This document shows positions 52,063-60,212 of a stretch of 64,000 nucleotides of DNA, one piece after another (within the stretch, counting starts at the first letter, position 1; the number at the start of each line of letters is the position of its first letter). The notes under the pieces were generated by a model, which was not told where the DNA came from, did no database searches, and was given only the letters and a program-made list of their open reading frames with translations. The stretch comes from Brytella acorum (GTDB lineage Bacteria > Pseudomonadota > Alphaproteobacteria > Acetobacterales > Acetobacteraceae). The position numbers and the translations under genes were made by a program. The stretch is taken from the NCBI RefSeq assembly GCF_029309905.1, contig NZ_JARBJP010000005.1, positions 1 through 64,000 on the forward strand, written 5' to 3'.

Positions 52063-53121
52063 ATGACGCGGATCGACGGGGCAGGTGTGGACGTATTGGA
52101 CGGGAAGGCGCTCGTCATCCATGCCGCCCGCGATCTGCGTCTGACGCCGATCAGCACGGCTGCGCCCGGCGCGGGCGAGATCCGCGTCAGGCTGGCCTGG
52201 GGCGGCCTCTGCGGGTCCGATCTGCATTATTTTCTGCATGGCGGGGTAGGGGCCTCCGTTCTGCGTGAACCGATGGTCCTGGGCCATGAAGTGTCCGGCA
52301 CGATCGATCGCCTCGGTCCTGGTGTGGAAGGGTTCCGCATAGGGCAGGACGTTGCCATTCACCCCGCGCAACCGTGCGGCGTATGTCCGGAATGCCAGCG
52401 CGGGCTTCGGCATCTCTGTCGTTCGACCCGCTTTTTCGGCAGCGCCGCTTTTCTGCCCCATACCGATGGCGGCTTTCGGACCTCGATGATCGTGCGCGCC
52501 GATCAGGTCCGCGCTTTGCCGCCGGGCCTGGATGCCCGCCGAGCGGCTCTCGCCGAACCTCTGGCCGTCGCCCTGCATGCCATCGCGCGCGCCGGTGACG
52601 TGCGGGGCCGGAGCATCCTGGTGCAGGGCGTCGGACCGATCGGGGCTCTGGTGGTGGCCGGGTTGTCCGATCACGGTGCGGGGCGGATCGTCGCCACGGA
52701 TTTGCAGGACTTCGCCTTGTCTCTGGCGTCGAAGCTCGGCGCGCACGCCACATGGAATGCGCGTGAAGAAGCGCCGGAAGAGGAATTCGACGTGGTTTTC
52801 GAGGTCACGGGCGTGGCCGCGGCCCTTGCGAATGCCGTCGCACGCACGCGTCGCGGGGGGATTATGGTGCAGGTTGGCATGTTCCCTCCGGGTCTGGTGG
52901 AGACGCCTCTGGCGCAGATCATCAGCCGCGAGATCGATTTCCGCGGCACGCTTCGCTTCGACACGGAGTTCGACGATGCGCTGCGGTTGCTGGCGAAGCG
53001 GCCGGAGATCGCGGATATTCTCGTGACGCACCAGCTCGCGCTCGACGATTATCAGGATGCTTTCGCGATCGGCACGGATCGTAGCCGGGCCGCGAAGGTG
53101 CTTCTCGACCTGAACGCGTAA
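52063..53121 (+). CDS. Zinc-dependent alcohol dehydrogenase, L-idonate 5-dehydrogenase-like
   Basis: Medium-chain dehydrogenase of 352 residues. Catalytic zinc ligands are in GLCGSDLHYFLHGGVG and LGHEVSG, the structural zinc cysteines in CGVCPECQRGLRHLC, and the cofactor fold in VQGVGPIGALVVAGL. The stretch HYFLHGGVGASVLREPMVLGHE is characteristic of L-idonate 5-dehydrogenases (IdnD), which oxidise idonate to 5-ketogluconate; sorbitol or xylitol dehydrogenase relatives are close. It lies between hexosaminidase and NagB, so a link to the glycan sugars (for example a sugar alcohol or acid derived from them) is possible but not evident. Confidence 0.82.
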   Translation: MTRIDGAGVDVLDGKALVIHAARDLRLTPISTAAPGAGEIRVRLAWGGLCGSDLHYFLHGGVGASVLREPMVLGHEVSGTIDRLGPGVEGFRIGQDVAIHPAQPCGVCPECQRGLRHLCRSTRFFGSAAFLPHTDGGFRTSMIVRADQVRALPPGLDARRAALAEPLAVALHAIARAGDVRGRSILVQGVGPIGALVVAGLSDHGAGRIVATDLQDFALSLASKLGAHATWNAREEAPEEEFDVVFEVTGVAAALANAVARTRRGGIMVQVGMFPPGLVETPLAQIISREIDFRGTLRFDTEFDDALRLLAKRPEIADILVTHQLALDDYQDAFAIGTDRSRAAKVLLDLNA

Positions 53122-53203
53122 CCGGGTCGGCTGGAGGCCGGAACAACTCGGCACGCTGCCCGATCTTCCGAAGCCCGCGTATTCCGGTTGCCCTGTTTTT
53201 CCG

Positions 53204-53965
53204 TCAGCCGATAACCGCGCGGGCGCGTGTTTCCGGGGAGAGATTGGAGGCGGCATCCTCGTCGAGGATGACGGTCACGTCGTGATGCAGGCGAATGGCG
53301 GAGGCGCTGACCTGGGGGCTGACGGGGCCTTCAAGCGCATCGGCGATGATGCGGGCTTTGACACGGCCGGTGGCGAGCAGCAGCAGGCGTCCGGCATCGA
53401 GGATCGTGCCCACGCCCATCGTGATGGCGCGGGACGGCACGGCGTCCGCGTCGCCTCCGAACATGGACGCGTTCTGCTCGCGCGTTTCGTCGTCGAGTTC
53501 GACGACGCGGGTGCGTGTGTCGAACAGGGACGGCGGTTCGTTGAAGCCGATATGGCCGGTATTGCCGATGCCCAGCAGTTGCAGCGCGATGCCGCCCGCA
53601 TCCGCGATGGCTTTTTCATAAGCCGCGCATTCGGCATCGAGATCCGCTGCCGCGCCGCACGGGACATGCACGCGCGCCGGGTCGGGGCGCACGTGATCGA
53701 ACAGGTGTTCCTGCATGTAATGGCGATAGGAATGCGGATCACTGGCGCTCAGCCCGACATATTCATCGAGATTGAACGATGTCATCTCACTGAACGATGT
53801 CTCGCGGGACTGCACCGCGCGCACGAGATGGCCATAAACGCCCTCCATCGTCCGACCGGTTGCCAGGCCGAGCACGCTGGCCGGTTCGGCGCTCAGGGTT
53901 TCGGCGATGATCGCGGCGGCCGTGGCGGTCGCCTGCAGGGTGTCCGGGGTGACGATGAGTTTCAT
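53204..53965 (-). CDS. nagB: Glucosamine-6-phosphate deaminase
   Basis: Converts glucosamine 6-phosphate to fructose 6-phosphate and ammonia, the last step of GlcNAc use. In 253 residues: GLATGRTMEGVY, the catalytic NLDEYVGL, DPHSYRHYM and LGIGNTGHIGFNEP with the active-site His-Glu. The length resembles B. subtilis NagB; the C-terminal tail of the allosteric E. coli enzyme (266 residues) is shortened. It lies apart from the kinase gene nagK (24546), and the deacetylase nagA between them in the pathway is not in this window. It stands alone, opposite to its neighbours. Confidence 0.95.
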   Translation of the reverse strand: MKLIVTPDTLQATATAAAIIAETLSAEPASVLGLATGRTMEGVYGHLVRAVQSRETSFSEMTSFNLDEYVGLSASDPHSYRHYMQEHLFDHVRPDPARVHVPCGAAADLDAECAAYEKAIADAGGIALQLLGIGNTGHIGFNEPPSLFDTRTRVVELDDETREQNASMFGGDADAVPSRAITMGVGTILDAGRLLLLATGRVKARIIADALEGPVSPQVSASAIRLHHDVTVILDEDAASNLSPETRARAVIG

Positions 53966-54185
53966 GGAGTCTCGCTTGCCGGTTCTTGCGGAAAAGAGCT
54001 TGCCCTTTTTCGGGCGAGCGCATGAAATAGGCCAGCCCGGTTAGTTCGGCGAGAGAAATTAATCCCTTGCCGCCTCGGAGGCGACTGGACCGGTTTCCGT
54101 TGGGCTGGCTGGTTGCGAAGAAGAAACGTTGACGCGACCGGATCGCCCCTGAGCCGTCGTCAGGGCAGGGGACATGGAGAAACGG

Positions 54186-55088
54186 ATGCGGCTGCGACAT
54201 ATCGAGGTGTTTTACAGCATCATGGCGACCGGGTCCCTCCGGCGCGCCGCGGAAGCCCTGCATGTTTCCCAACCCGCGGCGAGCAAGGTTCTGCGCCATG
54301 CCGAGCAGTCTCTGGGCTTTGCCCTGTTCGAACGCGTCGGGGGGCGTCTCGTTCCCACGCGCGAAGCCGAGATCATCATTCCGCGGATCAACTACATCTA
54401 CGAGCAGATGGTGAGCCTGCGTCGCCTGACCGAAAATCTTCGCCTGGGACGGGGTGGGCACGAGCTGCATATCGGTTGCGTGCCCAGCCTGGGCCTGAGC
54501 GTCGTGCCGAAGGTCATCAAACGGTATACGGAAAAAGCGCCTGGCAATGTCCTGACGGTCGATGCCATGCACGGCGCGGATATCGTCAGCCGATTGCTCA
54601 AGCACGATCTGGATTTCGGCATCGTCTTCGGGGAGCAGCGCGCTCCCGGTCTGCGGCTGGACAAGATCGCGCGCGTTCCGCTGGTGCTGCTGGATTCGAC
54701 GCTCAGCGAAGGTCCGGTTCGCTTGCAGGACATCGATCCGGACCGGTGGATCGGACTGAGCGAAAATGACCCGACCGCCTGGGCCGTGTCTCATATCTGG
54801 CGCCGTCTGGATCGCGAGGTCAGTCCGGTCATCCGGGTGCGGACGCATTACATGGCGGCCGAACTGACGAAGCTGGGAGTGGGCTGCACGATCGTCGATG
54901 CGTTTACCGCCCTGCACGACAAGACGTTACCGAAACCCCTGATGCTGGACCCGCCGATGTCTGTGGATTGCAGCGTGGTCTATCGCGAGGACTATGCGCT
55001 TGGTAAAATCGCGCAGGACCTCATCACGATCCTGAAAGACGAGTTTCAGGATCTTCTGGCGCAGTTCGAGCCTGACGGCAGTCATTAA
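54186..55088 (+). CDS. LysR-family transcriptional regulator
   Basis: A 300-residue regulator with an N-terminal helix-turn-helix (LRHIEVFYSIMATGSLRRAAE; SQPAASKVLRHAEQSLG) and a periplasmic-binding-protein-like effector domain from about residue 90. ATG 54186 is chosen because GGAG lies 6 bases upstream and the protein then starts at the family's usual point; ATG 54174 is too close to its AGGGG. It is transcribed toward the DadA-penicillin acylase operon, 95 bases ahead of it in the same direction, and probably controls it; relatives regulate amino-acid or octopine-type catabolism. Confidence 0.92.
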   Translation: MRLRHIEVFYSIMATGSLRRAAEALHVSQPAASKVLRHAEQSLGFALFERVGGRLVPTREAEIIIPRINYIYEQMVSLRRLTENLRLGRGGHELHIGCVPSLGLSVVPKVIKRYTEKAPGNVLTVDAMHGADIVSRLLKHDLDFGIVFGEQRAPGLRLDKIARVPLVLLDSTLSEGPVRLQDIDPDRWIGLSENDPTAWAVSHIWRRLDREVSPVIRVRTHYMAAELTKLGVGCTIVDAFTALHDKTLPKPLMLDPPMSVDCSVVYREDYALGKIAQDLITILKDEFQDLLAQFEPDGSH

Positions 55089-55183
55089 CCGGGGGTTATG
55101 CCTCAGGCCTCACTCCGACATGGGAACGTGAGATCGTTTCGCTAGGATGCTTTTTTCAGCGTGAAGGAAAAGGTGCCGCCGGA

Positions 55184-56437
55184 ATGGAGACGTCGCGTCA
55201 TATCGTGGTGATCGGGGGCGGTGTCGTGGGGCTGTGCGCCGCCTATGCCCTTTTGCGGCGCGGGCATGAGGTCACGTTGATCGAGGCGCTGCCGCAGGTC
55301 GGGCATCAGGCGAGCTATGCCAATGGCGGTCAGTTGAGCTACCGTTATGTCAGCCCCCTGGCCGATGCCGGAGTTCCCACGGACGCCATCCGCTGGCTGT
55401 TCCGCGCGGATTCCCCCATTGCGCTGACATTGCGGGCGGACTGTCGACAGTGGCGGTGGCTGCTGGAATTTCTGCGTGCCTGTCGGGCCGACATCAATCG
55501 CGCCCATGCGGCGCTTCTTCTGGAACTCGCCCTGCGCGCGCGGGATAGCCTGACGTCGTGGCGCCATGAGGGGCTGGGCGCATTCGACTGGCGACAGGCC
55601 GGCAAGCTCGTCATTCATCGCAGGAGCGCGGCGCTGAAAAAAGCGGCCGCGCATATCGTTCAGCAGGATTTGCAGCATGTCCTGACGGCGGACGAGTGCA
55701 TCGCTACGGAACCCGCGCTGGATACAATGCGCGGACGGTTTGCGGGGGGTATTTTCACGCCCGATGAGGAGGTCGCGGATTGCGCGAAATTCTGCGAGGT
55801 GCTGGACGCGAAAATGTCTGAAAATCCGCTTTTCTCTCGCCTTAAGGGGGAGGCGACATTGCATTCAGGCAGCGGCGGGGGGCGTGAATTGCGGGCGTCC
55901 GTCATGGTGGAGGGCGTGACGGTCGATGCGGATGACGTCGTCGTCGCGGCGGGGCTGAATGCCGCCGGGCTTCTGCGGCGCTGCGGGGTCGACGTTCCGA
56001 TATACGGGCTGAAGGGATACAGCCTCACGGTCACGCATCCTCAGGGCGTCGTGCCTTCGATCAGCGTGACGGATTATGCCAACCGCGTCGTTTATGCCCG
56101 GCTAGGGGATCGTCTGCGGGCCGCGGCGATGGTGAATATCGGGGCGACGCAGGCCGCTCCGAATCCCCGGCGCATCGCGCAGCTTCGAAAGCTCGCGCAG
56201 GATATTTTTCCGCTGGCCGACGATTACGCGCATGCGGATGTCTGGGCCGGTTTCCGGCCCGCGACGCCGACCGGCCTGCCGATCGTCGGGCGGGCGCCGG
56301 GATTTTCCAATCTCTACATCGATGCCGGACAGGGTGCGCTGGGCTTCACGCTGGCCCCGGGCTGCGGTGAAGTGATCGCGGATCTGATTTCAGGTGACAC
56401 CCTCCCGTCGTCCATGACGGCGTTCGGGCTGGCATGA
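55184..56437 (+). CDS. D-amino acid dehydrogenase-like FAD oxidoreductase (DadA family)
   Basis: A 417-residue membrane-associated-type flavoprotein of the DAO/DadA family, which oxidatively deaminates D-amino acids to keto acids, passing electrons to quinone. The FAD motif IVVIGGGVVGLCAAYALLRRGHEV is at the N-terminus (split here), YANGGQLSYRYVSPLAD follows as in DadA, and the C-terminus has GFRPATPTGLPIVGRAP and GALGFTLAPG. First gene of the operon under the LysR regulator; ATGA overlap with the next frame. Confidence 0.9.
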   Translation: METSRHIVVIGGGVVGLCAAYALLRRGHEVTLIEALPQVGHQASYANGGQLSYRYVSPLADAGVPTDAIRWLFRADSPIALTLRADCRQWRWLLEFLRACRADINRAHAALLLELALRARDSLTSWRHEGLGAFDWRQAGKLVIHRRSAALKKAAAHIVQQDLQHVLTADECIATEPALDTMRGRFAGGIFTPDEEVADCAKFCEVLDAKMSENPLFSRLKGEATLHSGSGGGRELRASVMVEGVTVDADDVVVAAGLNAAGLLRRCGVDVPIYGLKGYSLTVTHPQGVVPSISVTDYANRVVYARLGDRLRAAAMVNIGATQAAPNPRRIAQLRKLAQDIFPLADDYAHADVWAGFRPATPTGLPIVGRAPGFSNLYIDAGQGALGFTLAPGCGEVIADLISGDTLPSSMTAFGLA

Positions 56438-56466
56438 AGGGGCGGCCATTGGATCAGGAGCAGGGC

Positions 56467-58845
56467 ATGAGCGGTCGCGTGACGCGGCGCGCGGCTCTCA
56501 TGGGGAGTGCGGCGGCTTTTCTGGCGGGCTGCGTCGCCTCTCCGGGAGCGCCGACACGCCGTGTCGTCCGGGGCGCGACGGCGGATATCGAAATCCTGAC
56601 GGACCGTCTCGGCGTCCCCCATGTGCGCGCGCGGACGATTGCCGATGCGTATTTCGGCGATGGATACGTCGCGGCGCGCGATCATCTCTGGCAACTCGAC
56701 TTCGATCATCGGCAGGGACTGGGACGTCTGGCCGAGGTGTGGGGGCCGCCCCTGGTCGAATGCGATACGGCCAACCGGCTCTTTCTGTACAGGGGCGATG
56801 TCGGCGCGGAACTCGCGGCGCTCGATCCCCGCGTTCGCGGATGCGCGGAAGCGTATGTCGCGGGCGTCAACGCGTTCATCGGCGAGACGGAAAACCGGCC
56901 GGACCTTCTCCCCGTCGTTTTTTCGGCGCTCGGCTATCGACCGCTATCTTGGAAAATCGAGGATCTGATCCGCCTGCGCGCGGAGGCGACCGGCAATACC
57001 AGGGCGGAGATCCGCCGGGCGCGCCTTGCCGCGCGCGGCGCGCTGGAGATGGACGCGCTCATCCAGCCGCTTCAGCCCGCATGGAAGCTGCGTGTACCCG
57101 AAGGGCTCGACGTGCATGCGGTGCGGCCCGAAGATCTCGGTCTTTTCGCGGTGTTGCAGAAGGGGCCGCCCTTCGGCGCGGCGCTGGGGCGACCCGTGCG
57201 GCGTCGGCGCAATGAAGGCAGCAATGCCTGGGTGATCGCGCCGTCGCGCACGGCGACCGGGCGTCCCGTTCTCGCCAACGATCCGCATCTGGGCTTCGGC
57301 ATTCCGGGGCCGCGCCATGTCGTGCATCTCAGCGCGCCCGGCCTGGATGTCATCGGCGGCGGCCTGCCGGGGATGCCGGGCGTCATGCAGGGGCATAACG
57401 ATCGCATCGCGTTCGGGCGGACGAATTTCCATATCGATCAGGAAGACCTGTTCGTTCTGAAAACGGACCCGCTACGGCCCACGCATTACCGGCATGGCGG
57501 CGCATGGGTGCCGATGACGGAGATCACGGAGACCATCGCCGTCAGAGACGCGCCGTCGCGTTCCGTCACGCTGCGCTATGCGGCTCAGGGGCCGGTCGTC
57601 TCGGAAGAGCCGGACAAGGGCCGGGCGGTCGCTGTGGCGACCACGTGGCTTCATGCCGGAGCCAATGGATTATTGGCCAATATCGGCATCAATCTGGCGC
57701 GCGACTGGGACGAATTCCGTCAGGCCCTGAAGCTGCATACGAGCCCGACCAATTTCGTCTATGCCGATGTGGACGGCCATATCGGTTGGCAGGCGGCGGG
57801 CGGGCTGCCCGCGCGCGCCGAGGGTCATGACGGATTGCTGCCCGCGCCGGGCGACGGGCGCTATGACTGGCGCGGCCTCCAGACGCTCGACGATCTGCCG
57901 CATGTGCTGGACCCGGCATGCGGCTGGTTCGGCACCTCCAACCAGATGAACCTGCCCGAAGGCTACGATCAGGAGCAGCGGCGCGTCAGCTTCGAGTGGA
58001 GCCCGCCCTATCGCTATCATCGCGTTTCGGAATGGCTGACGGAGAACGCGCGCAGCACCGTGCGCGACAGCGCGGCCCTCCAGCATGATACGCTGTCGAA
58101 ATTCGGGCGCTCTCTGGCGGTGCTGATGCCGGACTTGCCCGGATACGAGGCGGAGGTTGCGCGGCTGCGGCAATGGGACGGCGACGTTCGGGCCGACAGC
58201 GCGGCGGCGGCGCTGTACGAAGTCTGGTGGTCGAAATTGCGGGTGGCCCTGCATGAACATGTCGTGCCGAAGGCGTTGCACGATCTGGTGCCGGAACTGG
58301 ACGTGACCGTCATCGAAGCCTTGCTGAAAGCGCCGGATCGCCGTCTCGGCGCGCGGCCCGTGGCGGTGCGCGACGCGCTCATGCGCCAGGCGCTCATGGC
58401 GGCGCGGGAAGAACTGGCGCGTCGTCTGGGGCCGGATTCCGCGATGTGGCGCTGGGGCGCGCTGCACAGCGTCACCGTGCGCTCTCCCCTGGCCCGGGTG
58501 CCGGGCATGGCCGATCTCTTCCCGCCTGTGGGGGGGGCGGGGGATGCCAGCGGCGGGGACGCCTATACGGTCATGGCGCGCTGGTATGACGCTACCCGCA
58601 AGGTGCCGAACCCGTACGAGGCGACGGGCGGGGCCAGCTATCTGATGGTCTGCGATGTCGGCGCGTGGGACAATTCGCTCTTTCTGAATTTCCCCGGACA
58701 GAGCGACGATCCGCGCTCGCCGCATTACGGCGATCTGATGCCGGAGTGGCTCGCCGGGCGCATGCAGCCCTTCACCTTTTCCAAAGAGGGCGTCGAAGCT
58801 GCGACCGTGCAGCGCGAAACACTGACGCCGGGAGATCGGACATGA
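56467..58845 (+). CDS. Penicillin-acylase-family Ntn amidohydrolase, lipoprotein
   Basis: An amide hydrolase that cleaves itself to form an N-terminal nucleophile. The 792-residue precursor has a lipobox-like signal (LMGSAAAFLAGCVAS), an alpha chain, and the autoprocessing site GSNAW with Ser252 as the nucleophile, followed by NDPHLGFGIPGPRH. Such enzymes hydrolyse penicillin, cephalosporin side chains or N-acyl-homoserine lactones; which substrate applies here is unknown. ATG 56467 has AGGAG 6 bases upstream; ATG 56434, overlapping the DadA-like stop, is an alternative. An eight-G tract lies at 58530-58537 in the coding region. Confidence 0.9.
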   Translation: MSGRVTRRAALMGSAAAFLAGCVASPGAPTRRVVRGATADIEILTDRLGVPHVRARTIADAYFGDGYVAARDHLWQLDFDHRQGLGRLAEVWGPPLVECDTANRLFLYRGDVGAELAALDPRVRGCAEAYVAGVNAFIGETENRPDLLPVVFSALGYRPLSWKIEDLIRLRAEATGNTRAEIRRARLAARGALEMDALIQPLQPAWKLRVPEGLDVHAVRPEDLGLFAVLQKGPPFGAALGRPVRRRRNEGSNAWVIAPSRTATGRPVLANDPHLGFGIPGPRHVVHLSAPGLDVIGGGLPGMPGVMQGHNDRIAFGRTNFHIDQEDLFVLKTDPLRPTHYRHGGAWVPMTEITETIAVRDAPSRSVTLRYAAQGPVVSEEPDKGRAVAVATTWLHAGANGLLANIGINLARDWDEFRQALKLHTSPTNFVYADVDGHIGWQAAGGLPARAEGHDGLLPAPGDGRYDWRGLQTLDDLPHVLDPACGWFGTSNQMNLPEGYDQEQRRVSFEWSPPYRYHRVSEWLTENARSTVRDSAALQHDTLSKFGRSLAVLMPDLPGYEAEVARLRQWDGDVRADSAAAALYEVWWSKLRVALHEHVVPKALHDLVPELDVTVIEALLKAPDRRLGARPVAVRDALMRQALMAAREELARRLGPDSAMWRWGALHSVTVRSPLARVPGMADLFPPVGGAGDASGGDAYTVMARWYDATRKVPNPYEATGGASYLMVCDVGAWDNSLFLNFPGQSDDPRSPHYGDLMPEWLAGRMQPFTFSKEGVEAATVQRETLTPGDRT

Positions 58846-60212
58846 AACGTTTTTCTGCGCTGGCGACGGCGCTCGTGCTGACGACGCCCCTGTTGACGAC
58901 CTCCCTGCTGGCGATTCCCGTTCACGCCCAAACGACGACGGCGCTCGATGCCGAAATGGCCGGTATTCTCGGTCCGGCTTCGGCGCCGCGTCTGGAAGGG
59001 ATCGCGGCGATCCGGCTCCATGACGGGCGGGAGATCTATCACTATTACGGCGGCTTCCGGCATCGGAAAGGTGAGAAAACCTGGCCGGTCCGGGCCGATA
59101 CGCTGTTTCGCGTGGCGTCGGTGTCCAAAGTGGTGACGACCATCGGGCTGATGGAGCTGGTCGAGCAGGGCAAGGTCGATCTGGATCGCGACGTGTCGGA
59201 CTATCTCGGTTTCAGGCTTCGCAATCCGTCCTTTCCCGACCGACCGATCCTCGTGCGGATGCTGCTCGACCATACATCGAGCCTGCGCGACGCGGATGGC
59301 TACTCCTTTCCGCCGGGCACGACGCTCGAATCCGTGCTCGGGGCGGGCGCGCCCGTCGGCAAGAGCGGCGATCATTTCGCGCATGAGGCGAACAGGGCGC
59401 CCGGAACATGGTTCGAATATTGCAATCTCGGCTATGGCATCGTCGGCACGATCATCGAGCGGGTGAGCGGCGAGCGGTTCGACCGCTACATGCGCGCGCA
59501 TGTTCTCAGGCCCCTGAAGATCGAGGGCGGTTACAACGTCTTCGCTTTGCCGCATCCGGATCGTCTCTCGACGCTCTATCAGCGCACCCCCCAGGGCTGG
59601 AGCCTCGAATATGATGACTGGCCCCCGGAGGGCTGGACCGAGGACGCACTGAAAGATGACCGCATCGGCAGCAACGCCACGATGTTCTCGCCTCAGGGCG
59701 GCCTGCGCATTTCCATGCCGGATCTGGCGAAGATCGCGCGGCTGATGATCGGGCGCGGGGCGGTCGATGGCGTGCGGTTGCTGAAGCCGGAAACCGTCAT
59801 CATGATGGAAAAGCCGCAATGGACCTATGACGGCCATAACGGCGTCACGGGTGAAAACAGCGCGGGGCCGTTCGATGCCTATGGTATGACGATCGCCACG
59901 CTTACGGGCTGGAAAGATGCTTCGGGCCGGGGCGATACGCCGTTTCCCGGCTATCATGGCGGTCTGCGCGGCCATCTGGGGGATGCCTATTCCCTTCACT
60001 CCGGCCTATGGTACGATCCGGCAAAGGGAGATGCCTATGTCTTCGCCTCGACAGGCTATCCTCCCTATGGCGCACCGGACGAGAAAGGCTTGTATTCCTA
60101 TTTCACGCGCAGCGAGGAACGTATTTTCACGGCTCTGTCCCATGCTGGGGGCGCTGCTGATGCCAGCGCTCCTGATGCTGGCACTCCTGATGCCGGGGCT
60201 GGCGGCCGCTGA
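58842..60212 (+). CDS. Class C beta-lactamase-family serine hydrolase, exported
   Basis: A 456-residue penicillin-binding-protein-like hydrolase (esterase, D-aminopeptidase or peptidase in relatives). Signal peptide ALVLTTPLLTTSLLAIPVHA; the active-site SxxK is SVSK (Ser93, Lys96), the YxN motif is EYCNLGYGI, and a late HGG motif completes the set. The C-terminal 18 residues are a DAGTP-type repeat tail encoded by three 15-base repeats (60159-60203) that also encode the next gene's signal peptide. ATGA overlap with the penicillin acylase gene. Confidence 0.9.
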   Translation: MKRFSALATALVLTTPLLTTSLLAIPVHAQTTTALDAEMAGILGPASAPRLEGIAAIRLHDGREIYHYYGGFRHRKGEKTWPVRADTLFRVASVSKVVTTIGLMELVEQGKVDLDRDVSDYLGFRLRNPSFPDRPILVRMLLDHTSSLRDADGYSFPPGTTLESVLGAGAPVGKSGDHFAHEANRAPGTWFEYCNLGYGIVGTIIERVSGERFDRYMRAHVLRPLKIEGGYNVFALPHPDRLSTLYQRTPQGWSLEYDDWPPEGWTEDALKDDRIGSNATMFSPQGGLRISMPDLAKIARLMIGRGAVDGVRLLKPETVIMMEKPQWTYDGHNGVTGENSAGPFDAYGMTIATLTGWKDASGRGDTPFPGYHGGLRGHLGDAYSLHSGLWYDPAKGDAYVFASTGYPPYGAPDEKGLYSYFTRSEERIFTALSHAGGAADASAPDAGTPDAGAGGR

